A DNA stretch of 64,000 bases from Perognathus longimembris pacificus (GCF_023159225.1 NC_063176.1:9002963-9066962); one strand, 5' to 3'. Shown: positions 22,993-35,405, counted from the first letter of the stretch. Program-made: numbers and translations. Notes: a model not told the origin generated them from the sequence alone.

Positions 22993-23232
22993 TGATTCAT
23001 GTCCCACATGTATAATCAGAAGGCTGAGTGAGGTCTGAGGATAGTGGTTCAAAGCCAGCTCATGCAGGAATGCCCAGGATTTATCACCTATTAACTACCA
23101 AAGAGAAAATAATGAATCTGTGGCTTAAAGTGGTAGAGTGGTAGCCTTAAGCACTAAAGCTTAGGGACAGTGGTCAGTGCCCGTTCTCAAGCCAGAGAAC
23201 CAACACACACACACAAACACACACACACACAA
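22993..23232 (+). mobile_element. B1-Geo hybrid SINE with (CA)n tail
   Basis: Diverged head (CACATGTATAATCAGAAGGC, GTTCAAAGCCAGCTCATGC), the TATTAACTACCAAAGAG link, Geo module (TTAAAGTGGTAGAGTGGTAGCC) and a CA-rich tail at 23201-23232. The tail style matches the copy at 42-441. Confidence 0.7.
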
Positions 23233-23400
23233 TATACATAATATATATGATCCAATTTATGTTTACCTTATTTATAATTATATAAATACTATATAATATG
23301 CAATGTCATAAAATAGTATATATACAAATATATGACAGATTATGTATATATGCATTGTATATGATTAAAATTATAAGTATAATTTTAAATTAGGAAACCA
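23233..23400. repeat. AT-rich low-complexity tract
   Basis: Mostly A and T with many TATA and ATAT units directly after the CA tail. Confidence 0.7.
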
Positions 23401-25440
23401 TTTGGAGTCTTAGTTTCTCTGACAAGAAATGAAATATTTGGGAGCACTGGTCCAATTGCTACAACAGGAAAAAAAATTGACTAGTGTTAAGTATCTTATT
23501 CTTCACATGGAGCAAGATGTCTTGTGTCTAAGTCCGTCAAACCTAATTTTCTCGTTTACTTCATAGAATCTTAGTTTGTAAATGTTAATTTGTCTGCTCC
23601 AAGGATTTTACAAGAGATTAATTGTAATTCTAACAATGAAAATAAGTGAGATTTCTGCCAGAGAATTTAGGATAAGAAAGGCTTCTCAACTCAGAGGTTT
23701 TAGCAATCTTGATGTATCAGCAACCATTACATTTCTGCTCTTTTAATAAGCAATCATCCCAGGAAGATTTCATCAAAACATCTTCCCCCAAATTTATGCA
23801 CACTACAGACCACTATCCCATTTTTCACATTTGCTGCATAGAACATACAAGGTCTGTCCCCTACACAGATTTGCACTATAAAAAAAGAAAGAAAGAAAGA
23901 ATAAAAATCTTTGCAAACATGAACCAAGAGACAGACTGTGCACTGAGCTCCTTGCTCAGATGCTGCCTTAATGTTTTGCACTTCTCAGTTTCAGCTCAAG
24001 AATGTACATTTATCACGTAATGCTAATCAGTTATCATTCTACTCTACATTTTGTACAAAACATCACTGGGAAGTCTGTTCTGGATTTGATGGATAGCCAG
24101 AATGGGACTGCACAGAACCAAAAAAGGCATAAATACTCACAGATGTCTTGTCACACAGATGAGTTAAAAATCAAAGAAAATGAGAGCTGGATAAGACAAA
24201 CGTGATCTTTGAGCACACCACGAAAGTATAAACTTGCTTTTTCTTCACCTTTTCTCATCCAAATGGGCTCTCTTCTCATTAAAATAAATATTCAAACCAG
24301 AAGATCTTCGATTGTTTCCTCAAACTAATAGGGTTTTTTTTTTGTCTCTAAATGTAAACGTCACATCAAGAAGACAAAAAGCAGAAATCCTGTTTATTTC
24401 CAAAGACATCCAAAAAGCTGTCCAGATCCAAATTAGAGCATATGGTGCAAATTCCACGACTCTTATACGTCCAACATCTTCCCATCCCTTCCTCAGCCCT
24501 ATTGTTCTGGCTTGGGTAATCTGTTTATATTTCTCTATTTAAGAACCACTGAACGAAAGCCAATTTTTTGCTGTACCAAAACAATTGCCTCACTGAAAAT
24601 AAAGCAGTGGTTTTATTGTTACTTTATTCCTTCAACAAGTTTGTGCTGCATCTTGGGCAGTTTCTTATTATTCTAATGCTTCTAACATACTAATTTTTAT
24701 TGTTGAGAATTGTTTTTTGCCTGTGCATGTATGTGTCAGTGTCTTGTCCATTCTTTGCTCTCCTTTTTCACTGAGGGTCAATCATCACACTTGTTGCTTC
24801 ATTTGAAAACGATCTCACATTAGCTTGTTTCACCTTGAGCTTAAAAGCTTTGGTATTTTTGTCCATTAAATGAACAGCTAGTTTTGCTATTCTATCCCAT
24901 GTTCTCTTATTGCATGAAAATGTAAACCTAAATATTTATATAGAACTCAATGACATTGTTTCCTCTTTACGAAGTTACTTTGCACATTGTGAAGTATATT
25001 TGTCAAAATTCAAAGTAATAATATTGTATTTAAATATTCTACCTCAGTTTTAACTCACTCATATAGTTCATCTTCTGTGCTATGTTGCTTTCCTATTTTT
25101 CACAGTTTTGTAAGTTAATAAATATAAATTAGATAATTTCAAAGTATTAGTTGCTTGACAAATGTCAATCATTGAGTCAAGTGATGACCAAAGAAAGAAA
25201 AGTAAAGATTAGGAATTATTTACAAACATGAAACTCTAAAATTTTATTTTAAAAGACAATATATTAGCCTCAATAGATTGAAGAGAGCAAAGTAAGAATT
25301 ATAGACGAGACGTTTCAAAGTAAACAATCACTTGAAGTTGTGTTATCATCTAAAGCTTTTTTCCTACACAGATTTGGATATTTTTTAATTAACATAGGAT
25401 TCTTAGCAAGAAATTGACTCTAATATAAAGTTATAGTGAT
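23401..25440. other. Unique AT-rich DNA
   Basis: No gene or repeat family was recognised. Frames at 23709-24020 (+) and 24312-24542 (+) show no domain I know. Confidence 0.4.
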
Positions 25441-25444
25441 GCTA

Positions 25445-25530
25445 TTTTCTTAATTTTTTTATTGTGAACGTGAAGCACAGAGGGGTTACAGTTTCATATG
25501 TAATGCAACGAGTACATTTCTTATCTAACT
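25445..25530 (-). mobile_element. L1 3' UTR end, host of a SINE
   Basis: TTTTTATTGTGAACGTGAAG, ACAGAGGGGTTACAGTTTCAT and CGAGTACATTTCTT match the reverse complement of the lineage L1 3' end (compare 42540-42615). Confidence 0.65.
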
Positions 25531-25538
25531 TGTTATTT

Positions 25539-25750
25539 TCGTTTTGTTTTTGTTTTTGCTGCCAGTCCTGGGTCTTGGACTCAGGGCCTGAGCACTGTCC
25601 TGGCTTCATTTTGCTTAAGGCTAGCACTCTACCACTTGAGCCACAGCGCCTCTTCTGGCTTTTTCTGTTTATGTGTTGCTAATGAATGGAACCCAGGGCT
25701 TCATGCATGCTAAGCAAGCACTCTACCTCTGAGCCACATTCCCAGCCCCC
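25539..25750 (-). mobile_element. IDL-Geo SINE with target-site duplication
   Basis: Minus-oriented Geo half (GCCAGTCCTGGGTCTTGGAC on +), then GCCACAGCGCCTCTTCTGGC and an ID half ending CCCAGCCCCC. AACTTGTTATTT (25527-25538) repeats as AACTTGTTACTT (25751-25762), one mismatch. The tail is TTTTTG-type rather than pure T. The ID half is diverged. Confidence 0.85.
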
Positions 25751-25987
25751 AACTTGTTACTTTCTAAACTAGAAAGAAAATATCATTACTAAGCAAAGAA
25801 AAGTTCCATTTCCCAGATCTAAAAGCTCATCTTTATATAGTCACCAATTAATCCCCTATTTATTCTTGAAGAAAAATGCTCCAGTCTTGCCAATTTTTTA
25901 AATGATTTAGTCTGTATGAACCATCTTGTCTTAAGTTCAAATATTTCAAACGATGAGAACAAAATTTGTGACTTCCACTGATAGAAT

Positions 25988-26285
25988 TTTTTTTCAAATT
26001 TTTATTATCAAACTGATGTACAGAGAGGTTACAGTTTCATACGTTAGGCATTGGATACATTTCTTGTACTGTTGGTTACCTCCTCCCTCATACCCCCTTC
26101 TCTCCTCCCCCTTTCCCTTTCCCCCATGAGGTGTTCAGTTCACTTACACCAAACAGTTTTGCAAGTACTGCTTTTGTAGTTGTTTGTCTTTTTTTACCCT
26201 GTGTCTCTCAATATTGGTATTCCCTTTCAATACCAGTATACATGGTTTCCAATATACTCAAATAGCTGCCACCTCTCCCCAAAAA
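25988..26285 (-). mobile_element. L1 3' UTR fragment, different subfamily
   Basis: ACAGAGAGGTTACAGTTTCA and GGATACATTTCTTGTACTG match the general L1 3' end on the minus strand, but the rest (CCTCCTCCCTCATACCCCC, AAACAGTTTTGCAAGTACTG) differs from the other L1s here. It has a C-rich run at 26092-26125, G-rich on the L1 sense strand. Confidence 0.55.
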
Positions 26286-28898
26286 AGAATAGATTTGTGG
26301 CAACCTGTTATGGAAGTTTAACATCACCATTAACTTAGTAGTTTAGGACATTTCTCCAATAAAGCTTGGGAATATCAATTTCTATGCTCAAAGTTCTTCA
26401 ATCACAGTCATTTCATCAAAAATAATGAAAACAACTCAAAAGTTCTATGAATGTTCATTTTTCTGTTTTAACAAACATCTAAAATATATTAATTCATGAT
26501 TCTTTATTTCCTTAAACTTCTATGAAACACCCATGGTGTGACAGCTTACTTTGACAGCTGTGATGATAGACATAGCAATCTAGCAAATTAGACAGGAAGA
26601 CAGAAAACACCAGAACTTTCATATAAGGTGAGAAGAAGCATCAATGTTCCAGATAATATGCAGCAAAGTCAGGTAAGCATGATGAATACGAAGAACATGG
26701 ACAGACAGCCAGAGAAACTGGACACCCTATAGAAACCCCATTTGAAGAGGGAAAGCAATGAATATATTAATCTGGGAAGCAACTTAACCCCTTTTATATT
26801 TTTAAATTGTCAATATAGTCGAAAACCTGTAAAAATGGATTAAAAACATACAAATCTAGATGTAAAATCAGGTGGAATATTCACTTGGGAACCTCACCGA
26901 TTGGCTAGTGGTATAAATAAAGACTAGAGTTGTAAAGACTCATGGAAGTACTTTGATTTGAGATGAATCAGAAAACAAAGTAGAAGATCTGCTCAAGTGA
27001 TTGAGTCATTGTAGAGACTGGTGAATACAATTTTATAGTTGATATTAAAGGACCTACCCCTATGACTCAAATTCACTTTTCATGTAAGATTCATTCATTT
27101 ATAGTAGCATTTATCGTCTATTTATCATTTCTATAGATTTACTCACTTAAATAATTTGATATGTGTGTTCCTTTTCCCCAAAATCAGATATGGACCCATT
27201 TCTTATTTGTGAATATATTGTTGTTAATTTGTCAAATATTGAATGAGAATTCTCTAAGGGTTTCCTACTGTCCAGTGACAAACTGATTGAAATGTGCACA
27301 TGTGCTAAGATCAAGAATCATAGTGGACTAAAAGAAGGAGTAACTGTAGAATTAAAAAGGCCAAGAAAATATGATACGAGAAAGATCTGCTAAAGACATT
27401 GCTGAAACTCCGCAATACTAATAATTATAATTATAATAAAATATGTCAGATTTCCAAAAAGTTGAAGCATGGTTGGAAAGTTCACAAGAATGCCATGCTG
27501 TGCTTTGAAAATCTTATTCAGGATGTAGTGTAGAAACATAGATGGGGTATTGTTAAGCACGTAAGTTATAGAAAACTTATTTGAAAATAATGTTAATGGG
27601 ATCCAGCAGTTATATAGTGAGGTAAAGGGTATGGACTGAAAAAGATATTTAGGAGACATGAGCTATAAAACTTGGGAAAGGAATGTAAAGAGTGAGAGGA
27701 AGAGGGTTGTCAAATTTTCTGCCTTTTATTACAATAAACAGAGAAATGCCACTCACTGAGATAGTAATATTGGAAGTAGACATTTCCTTTAGCTGGTAAG
27801 TGAGGAAAGATATTTTTCAGATGCCTTGAAAATATATAAAGATAGACATTTTATGGTCAGTGAGATATACTGGTTGTTCTAAATAGATTAGTATGTTGAC
27901 CTGAGGAAATATGAGGAATTCTATTTTTCTCTATAAGATCAGAGAAGAGGCGAGGGGTGGTCTGGGGGCAAGAAAGAACTTGGAATTGCTGAAGATTTTT
28001 TTAAAAATAATTTTAAATAGCATAGGGAATTGGATAAAGAAATGCAGTAACATTACCTGGCACTGTGAAGGTTTCCCATAGTTTGAGTGAAATTTGCTTC
28101 CTGTGGACTTTCTTTTCCAGTGTTTGGAAAAGAACAAAATATTACTGAGCTGTGTTACAATCATTCCATGGCAGAGATGTCATAACACTGTGATTTAAAA
28201 AAAAGGGGTGGGTGGGAAAAGAGGGGGCAAAAATATGTTTGGAATATTAGTGACCATGAACTGTAATTTTTGATTTAGAAAATAGAAAGGGGTAAAGGAA
28301 GCTTAAAACATGGGTAAAAGCTAAAGTTAAATATGTTTTCTAGCAGAGTTAAGGAAGAGTGGAATGGCAGTAAAAGGTATAAGTGAGGTGAGGGGGGAGG
28401 GGGAAGTAAATTCATCCAGAGCTTTTGAAGATAGAGCAGCTTGGGGCATTGATAGGAAGCTAAAGGTGATTGTTTAATGAAAACTGTCAATGAAATCATA
28501 AAAAAATGCACAAAAGAGGCTATTATATAATGGAATAATGACTTCACTTTGAAATTATGAATAAGACATGTAAGTTAACTATGTTTTGTTGTTGCTGTTA
28601 TTGTTCTTGTTGCTAAATGAGGGGGAATATATAGGTCCAAGTTTACAGTGACAAAAAAATTGAGGATTTGACTTTCAAAGAATGATCAAAATGGTATAAT
28701 AAACTGAACTGGTTTTCCCAGATTAATATGGTACTCTTAAAGCTAAGAACTCACAGAAAAACTGCTTGGAGATAGGGTGTTTGACGGGGTAAAGTTAAAT
28801 GAGACTTTTAGGATGGGCCCTCCTCAAAATTCCTGATGTCATAAAGTCCCAGTGTCATTGTATGTCACTGGATTTGAAGATAAGAAAGAGGATACCAC
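26286..28898. other. Unique AT-rich DNA
   Basis: No gene or confident repeat. A G-rich spot at 28205-28227 and a purine-rich run at 28387-28407 stand out. Short frames have no recognisable domain. Confidence 0.4.
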
Positions 28899-29094
28899 GG
28901 GGCTGGGAATGTGGCCTAGTGGCAAGAACGATTGTCTTGTATACATGAAGCCCTGGATTTGCTTCCTCAGCACCACATATGTAGAAAAAGCCAGAAGAGG
29001 TGCTGTGGCTCAAGTGGCAGAGTGCTAGCCTTGAGCAAAAAGAAGCCAGGGACAGTGCTCAGACCCTGAGTCCAAGAGTCAGGACTGGCATAAA
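28899..29094 (+). mobile_element. IDL-Geo SINE (older subfamily)
   Basis: Starts GGGGCTGGGAATGTGGCC, has a damaged B box (GGATTTGCTTCC), and a Geo half with GAGCAAAAAGAAGCCAGGG. The tail is nearly lost. Flanks AAAGAGGATACCAC and AAAGAGGGTATCGC look like a decayed target-site duplication. Confidence 0.85.
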
Positions 29095-29359
29095 AGAGGG
29101 TATCGCATTCCCATGGTAAGAAAAGAGCTCACTCTTGTCAGCATTTCTTTTCTGCCTTCTTCCCTCTGGAAATGGGAGAAAATTAAATTCTGTTCTCTAT
29201 GGCACCAAGTCTGTGGTCTTTTGTTATGAGATCCTCAGCCAACTACTACAGAATGGCCTAGAAGCAGTGAAAGGGAGCTGTCAACTGCTGTCCTGGCTTG
29301 AAATTCATGAAATATGGCAAAGTAAATAAAATCCACTTAAAAATATTATGGAAGAAATT

Positions 29360-29598
29360 ATTTTTATTTTTTTGTCAGGTGTGGGGCTTGAACTCAGGGC
29401 CTGGGCACTGTCCTCAATCTCTTTTAAGACTAGTGCTCTATCACGTTGAGCCACAGTACCATTTCCAATATTCTGGTTATTCAATGGAGTTAAGAGTCTC
29501 ATAGGGACCTTACTGCACCAGCAGGGTTTGAACCATGATCCATAGATCTCAGCCTTCTGAATAACTAGGATTATGCGTGAGACACCCACAACTGGCAG
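29360..29598 (-). mobile_element. B1-Geo hybrid SINE
   Basis: The clearest full-length hybrid. In minus orientation: B1-like head (GGGTGTCTCACGCATAATCC, ATTCAGAAGGCTGAGATC), link CTTAACTCCATTGAATAACC, then the Geo half (TGGTACTGTGGCTCAACG, GACAGTGCCCAGGCCCTGAG, TTCAAGCCCCACACC) and an A tail. Confidence 0.8.
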
Positions 29599-31039
29599 GA
29601 AATAGTTCTTCAAGGTTTTATGGGGCCAAGTGATGGAGAAGTACTCTGTAAATGTTTAGAAGTTCAAAGGATATATGTATATATATGCACATATATATTT
29701 TTTATTTCTCATAACTCATACTAATTTCCAGAATAAAAGATTGAAAAGGATCAAGAATTCCTGCCATCTGATGTCAGGATATAAGCCAAAGTAGACATAT
29801 ATGCACTCCTAAGTACAAGATAAATAGTTTAATTAAGTGAACCATTTAAATCAATCTAGATTTAGACACCCAATTTAGATAGCAGCTGGTTTGCCATATA
29901 ACAGTAACTAAATATTTTTCTTTCATTTTTTCTCTATTTTCATATTAATTAAAATATAAATTAATTAGTTGAATTTTTATAAAGAATTATTTTGCCTTTG
30001 GAAAAAGAGGGTAAAATAAAACAAACTAATTAACCTGTAGCAAGATATAAATTTCCTTTAGAGAATGATGGAGATCACCAAGGCACATCCAAGCAAATGT
30101 GATTAAGGAACAATTAACATAAAAGTATTAGAATAATATAGAATAATATAAAAATGTTAAGATATTCTAATTATTTCCATGACTCACATTGGTTTAATGC
30201 ATTTGGAAGATTTTACAACATGAAATGACTTCCTAAAATGAAGAGAAGACAAAGGTATTTTAAGCCTCTTACTACAAGTACATTTTGAGTTACTAATTGG
30301 AGACAATGTAGAACTTATTTTTATGAAGGGTTGGATTTCGTTAGATAGGAACCAACTTGAAAGGCAGGAAAGGTGGAAAGATCACAGAACCATATTGTGG
30401 AAGCCATCAGGTTGCTTCAGGAGAATGGATTTACTTCCACCATGGCGAAGCAACTCTACCCTCTCCCTCAAGGGGGGTGAAAAGAAGATTGAGAGAAGAC
30501 CAAGTTTCTCTGAAAGAAATATTTAGAACAATTTGTCAAAACTCATTATACAAGTCTACAGCATGTGTTAAAATACTGTAATTAGATGAATGATACTAGA
30601 AAAGTTTCTTGTTTTTTTTTTTAACATATCCCATCATTTGGTAGAAACCAACAACTTGCTTTTGATAAACTCAAAAGATAGAATGAAAAAGTTCATGTTA
30701 AGAAAATAACTATCTCAGGTTCAAAGAAAATGGAAAGGCTTTGAAAATATTAATCCACTTATATGCTACTTTTCGTATCAAAAAAGGAAATATATACAAT
30801 TGAAGTAGATTAGAATTTTTAAAACTTACCTGGAATGTTTAGGGAAATTGGAATGAAATGAATGACTTGAGAAGTAGACTCTTTCCCTTAGAAGTAAAGG
30901 AGGCACAACGCATTCTGTTCAGTCTTCAAGAAATATCTACTAGGTGATAATTATGGATTAAAATATTAAAACTCTGATGAGAAGAGAAACTTTACAAAAT
31001 AGAGTTTCTTGTGCCCAGGGTTCCAATAAGAACAGGTTT
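29599..31039. other. Unique AT-rich DNA
   Basis: No gene or repeat recognised. Alternating AT at 29675-29705 and a short tandem AGAATAATAT duplication near 30129-30151. Confidence 0.4.
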
Positions 31040-32025
31040 TAAATGGGCATTTACCCAATGGATTACAAGAAAGATCACACTGAAGCTACCAGCACAACTA
31101 TGTTTATTGCAACAAAACGTACCATCACTAAAATATGGGACCAACCCAGATACCTCAATAGATGAATGGATCAAGAAAATGTGGTAAAATGAGTTCTATG
31201 CATCTTTTAGAAGGAATGACTTAGCCCCATTTGTGAGGAAATGGAAAGACTTGGAAAAAAATCATACTAAGTGAAGAGATAAAACTCAAAGAGAGGGGCT
31301 GGGGATATGGCCTAGTGGCAAGAGTGCTTGCCTCGTATACATGAGGACCTGGGTTCAATTCCCCATCACCACATATACAGAAAACGGCCAGAAGTGGTGC
31401 TGTGGCTCAAGTGGCAGAGTGCTAGCCTTGAGCAAAAAGAAACCAGGGACAGTGCTCAGGCCCCAGGACTGGCAAAAAAAAAAAAACTCAAAGAGACCTA
31501 GACTCTATGTTTTCCTTCATTGGAAACAATTAGTACTTGTCTAGGATAGTCCTAGCAAAGGATAACATTAGTCCAAAAGCAATGTATATATGATCACATA
31601 CAATGATCCTAAGTGAAATGAACTAAAAGATTCGGAAATAAGTGGTTTTTCTTTGATTTTGTTATTTCCAAATATTCCCTATGAAATTATGCCTTGTTCT
31701 TATGTCTTTCATCACCATGCTTTTACCCCATTGTCACTGTAACTGACTTTGGTACAGTGAGTACTGTATAAACTAGGGAAAGGGTAATACCAAAATGGAG
31801 AGACAAAGGGTAAAAGGAGAACCAATGCAACAGCAGTACTTAAAGACAATATGCTGTAAACCAAATGTACATTTCAGGGGAGGCTGGGAAGGGAGCCAGG
31901 GAGGGGGGGAAGGGGGAGAAAAATGAAGGAGGAGGTAACAAGTTTGATTAGAAATATACTCAATGCCTTGTATATGTAACTGTAACCCCTCTGCACATTA
32001 CTTTGACAATGAAAAAGGTAAATAA
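31040..32025 (+). mobile_element. L1 3' end, split by a SINE
   Basis: GGGCATTTACCCAATGG, ACTATGTTTATTGCAACAAAA, TAGATGAATGGATCAAG, then after the SINE ATGTTTTCCTTCATTGG, GTCTAGGATAGTCCTAGC and a 3' UTR ending CCCTCTGCACATTACTTTG. The same order occurs at 50900-51612. The ORF2 end has stops. The 3' UTR carries a strong G-rich run at 31877-31916. Confidence 0.85.
31295..31482 (+). mobile_element. IDL-Geo SINE nested in L1, with exact target-site duplication
   Basis: Starts GGGGCTGGGGATATGGCC; its B box, GGTTCAATTCC, has one change from consensus; the Geo half is present. AAAACTCAAAGAGA (14 bp) flanks it at 31281-31294 and 31483-31496. The Geo half lacks about 15 bases between GGCCC repeats before CAGGACTGGC. 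Older GAGCAAAAAG variant. Confidence 0.93.
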
Positions 32026-35000
32026 CACCTTAAACTCAGAAACCTGTTGAGAAGGGCATACAGTCAGTTCAGTGAGAATATCAGAGAAATTTCCGAAGCA
32101 GAGACTAGGACAGAAGGCACTAGGACATCAGTCAAAAAGGTATGGTACCCCATTTTTGTTGAGAAAAACAAAAACAAGAGCCTCACTTTGGTTACATGTA
32201 TACTTAAAACAATTATGTTTTCTATAGGATTGTTGGCAATGAAGGTGAAATATCCTATTACAAATTAAAGCGGAAATACCACGTCAGGAGTTCTTAGTAA
32301 ACCAGCTCTTAGTCAATCCTTCTTGGTCATAGATGGTGATTTTAGACTTCTACCAGCCACAAAATGTTGAGCATTAGAATTATTTTGCTGAAGATTGGAA
32401 AAAGGCTCAATATGCAGGTATTAATAATATGCATGTGATTACTTTCTCTGTTGCTGAATGGGTTATCAGTATGGATGAATTCTGCCTTTAACATCTTTGA
32501 AATTAATTCCTCTGATTTGAAAAGGAATTTCACTTCTGTATTTTTATTTCTCTCTGAAAATTTAATACTGATGTGTGATTGATTTTATTACAGTTTCCTT
32601 TCACATTAGATTTAATTCTAGAATCCCAAGTGTGGTACATCAGTGTAAGCAAGATGCTTCAAAGTGGAAATACTTCATCAAATTTGAGCTAAATTTCCTA
32701 TGTAACATACAAAAACTTCTGATGAAAACACATCCACCCATTTTGGTGGTCCAAGGAATACGGATGTAGGTATAGATACAGGTACATATATAGTTACATA
32801 GGTAGCATTATAAAAAGTTTACCCTAACATGGATGCATGAGTCTTGTAAGGCTATTGATTTTCTACCTACCAAAATAAAATAAAATGCATTGTGTTATGG
32901 TGATCATAATCTTTCCTAACAATGCTAAAATATTAGGGAAAGACAAAATACCAGAGAGTTCTAGGAAAGAATATTCTCCATGTATCACACCTAGCTTAAC
33001 ACTGGGTAAAAATACCATTATGAAATACCATTTCAAAAGTGGCCAACTTTAAACTTAACCAAGGTTGTGTTGAACCATAAGCAAACTACACATTATGTTT
33101 AAATTTTTACTACCTCCAACATAGGACTAATAAACATTTAATTCAAATAAACAGTGTGAGCATTAAATGCAAGAAGGGAAAAGTGAAGCAGCAAGAGGTC
33201 TTTTACATAATAAAAACTAAAGTATGGAAAGATTAGAATTATTAAAGGATGGCACATTCAACACCCTTCTCTCTGCCTCTGGCTAATCATGTGTTACCTG
33301 TCACCAGGCTCTCACCTCACCCGGGCAAGATAGGAGGTGGGACTTCACAAACTATTGAAGATCACTGGTGCCAGACTTTAGATTCAAATCCAAGTGTCTA
33401 ATATTATTTGAGAAAAAAATGTTTTTGGATCCCAGCATTGTCTTTATTTCTTTTATGGTGTATGCCTGATGACTAAGTGAACTTACGTCTACGAGGAAGG
33501 CGTTCAGGTAAGTGCACACACTGTGCCATCACAATTGATTGGCATGATAGTACGCTCTGTAAACTCTAGTTTTGTCAGCATGGTTGATAACAATGTGAGC
33601 ATATGGTAAACTTTGACAGAACTTTAAACAATAGTCTGTCTACTTCAACTTAGCCTGTTTTTTTTTTTTTTTGGTAAATATATCTGCCTACTGGATTTAG
33701 CCCTGAGTCTATGTTTCTCTGTGTCTGTATGTCCATATTATTTTCAGAACCAGTAGGGGAGGAGTAGAGTAGGAGATCCCACAAAAAAATTCCTAGAGCA
33801 TTCAAGCTGAGACTCATCCTTTTTCCTCAGTAATATGCATTACAGGATTAAGAAATTACAAAGCTATGAAATAGTCTCTTCCAAAGTAAATACACAGATC
33901 AATTAAGCAACTGTAATCTTATGGGAATGGAAAGAAGTATTTGGCAGGATTCATGGGTCTACTGTTTCTGATTTGCTAGGAATAAAAATGCAACACCAAT
34001 AAAACCTCTCCTCTTAGCTATCATAAAAATCTTTGATGCTAAACATTTCAAAACTATTTATAAAATTAAGAACTACCATAGAGAAATATGGTAAAAAGTT
34101 ACATGAAAAATTATGAAAATTAATACAATGAAGATCTATCCATAACCTACAAAAGGAAACAGAATGTTATATGCCCAGAGTGCACCAACTTTGTTAGTTT
34201 TCTTCCTTAAAAATGTATAAAACAATCTCTTTAAAATATGTCTTCACCTCTCTTCCTTCATTAAAACATGGTATCCATAATGTTTCATATTAATTTAGCA
34301 GCCAGTAGTATTTCCCAACTAGGTGAAAACCAGCAGCCTATAATTTACCAATACATAGTGCTGAAATGAACTAAATTTTGGACATTCTTAATTTCAATTC
34401 TCAGTATAAATGTGATGAACTTTTACACCATGATTCTCCAAATGACACACATTTTTGTTTTTGTAAATTTTAAACTTGAATCCACATGGCTTATGCAATT
34501 TTCCAATAACATATTGAATACTCATTATAGTGGTAGGTCATATGCTTAACTTTCTCTTCTGAATTTTATTCTTAGATCTTTGAACTTTATAATTATTAAG
34601 AATCAGTGAAAGTCAACCACTTTAGGATTTTCAAAGTAGATCTTACCACTCCTCCTTCAAGTATCTTATCTGAAGTAGTTAGTTTACACAGGCAAGAAAT
34701 AGGCTAGAGAAGTTGAAAAGATGCAACCAACAATGTCTTACTTCATTGTTTATTGTATAAACTGTATTCAATCTTGGTCTCAAATATTTAGAAGCTTATG
34801 TAAAGATTTCCCTTCAACTTGTAAAAAATATTTTGTACCTAGGCATATAAGCCAGAAGGACTTATGGGAGTTCAAACTCCCATTTGTTTATCCCACATTA
34901 GTGTTAAGATTGTGTAAAATGATACTTTGTTTTTGTACTTGGTCATAGAATGGAGCAGACAATTCTTGGTAATTTTTAGTATCTAATTAAAATATGATAT

Positions 35001-35088
35001 TTCTATAATCAGTTCTAATAATACAACATCAATTTATGTAATCATTTGATAAAAATCCAGAAGATAAAATTTTAAAACAAATATCACA
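32026..35088. other. Unique AT-rich DNA
   Basis: No gene or known repeat. A T run lies at 33659-33672. The 33270-33365 part is slightly richer in GC. Confidence 0.4.
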
Positions 35089-35181
35089 GGGGCTAAGAAT
35101 ATGGCCTAGTGTTAGACTGCTTGCCTCATATACATGAAGCCCGAGGTTCAATTCCTCAGCAATATATATATGTGTGTATAT

Positions 35182-35216
<35 letters not shown>

Positions 35217-35320
35217 TAGCCAGAAGTGGCACTGTGGCTCAAGGTAGAGTGCTAGCCTTGAGCAAAAATAAGCCAGGGACAGTGCTCAGGACCTAAGTTC
35301 AAGCCCCAAGACTGTCAAAA
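35089..35320 (+). mobile_element. IDL-Geo SINE with an internal (TTTA)n expansion
   Basis: ID half starts GGGGCTAAGAATATGGCC with B box GGTTCAATTCC. The link between halves is replaced by TA/GT and about nine TTTA units at 35181-35217. The Geo half (GCCAGAAGTGGCACTGTGGC to CCCCAAGACTGTC) follows. AATATCACAG before it resembles AAGATCACAG after the purine tract. Confidence 0.85.
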
Positions 35321-35405
35321 ATGAAGGAGAAGGAGGAGGAGGAGGAAGAGGAGGAGGACGAAAAAGCAGAAGGAGAAGAAGAAGAAGAAGAAGAAGAAGA
35401 AGATC
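35321..35405. repeat. (GGA)n/(GAA)n purine microsatellite
   Basis: GGA and GAA triplets with few interruptions, directly at the end of the SINE. The frame through it gives only a Glu-rich low-complexity peptide and is not a gene. Confidence 0.85.
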
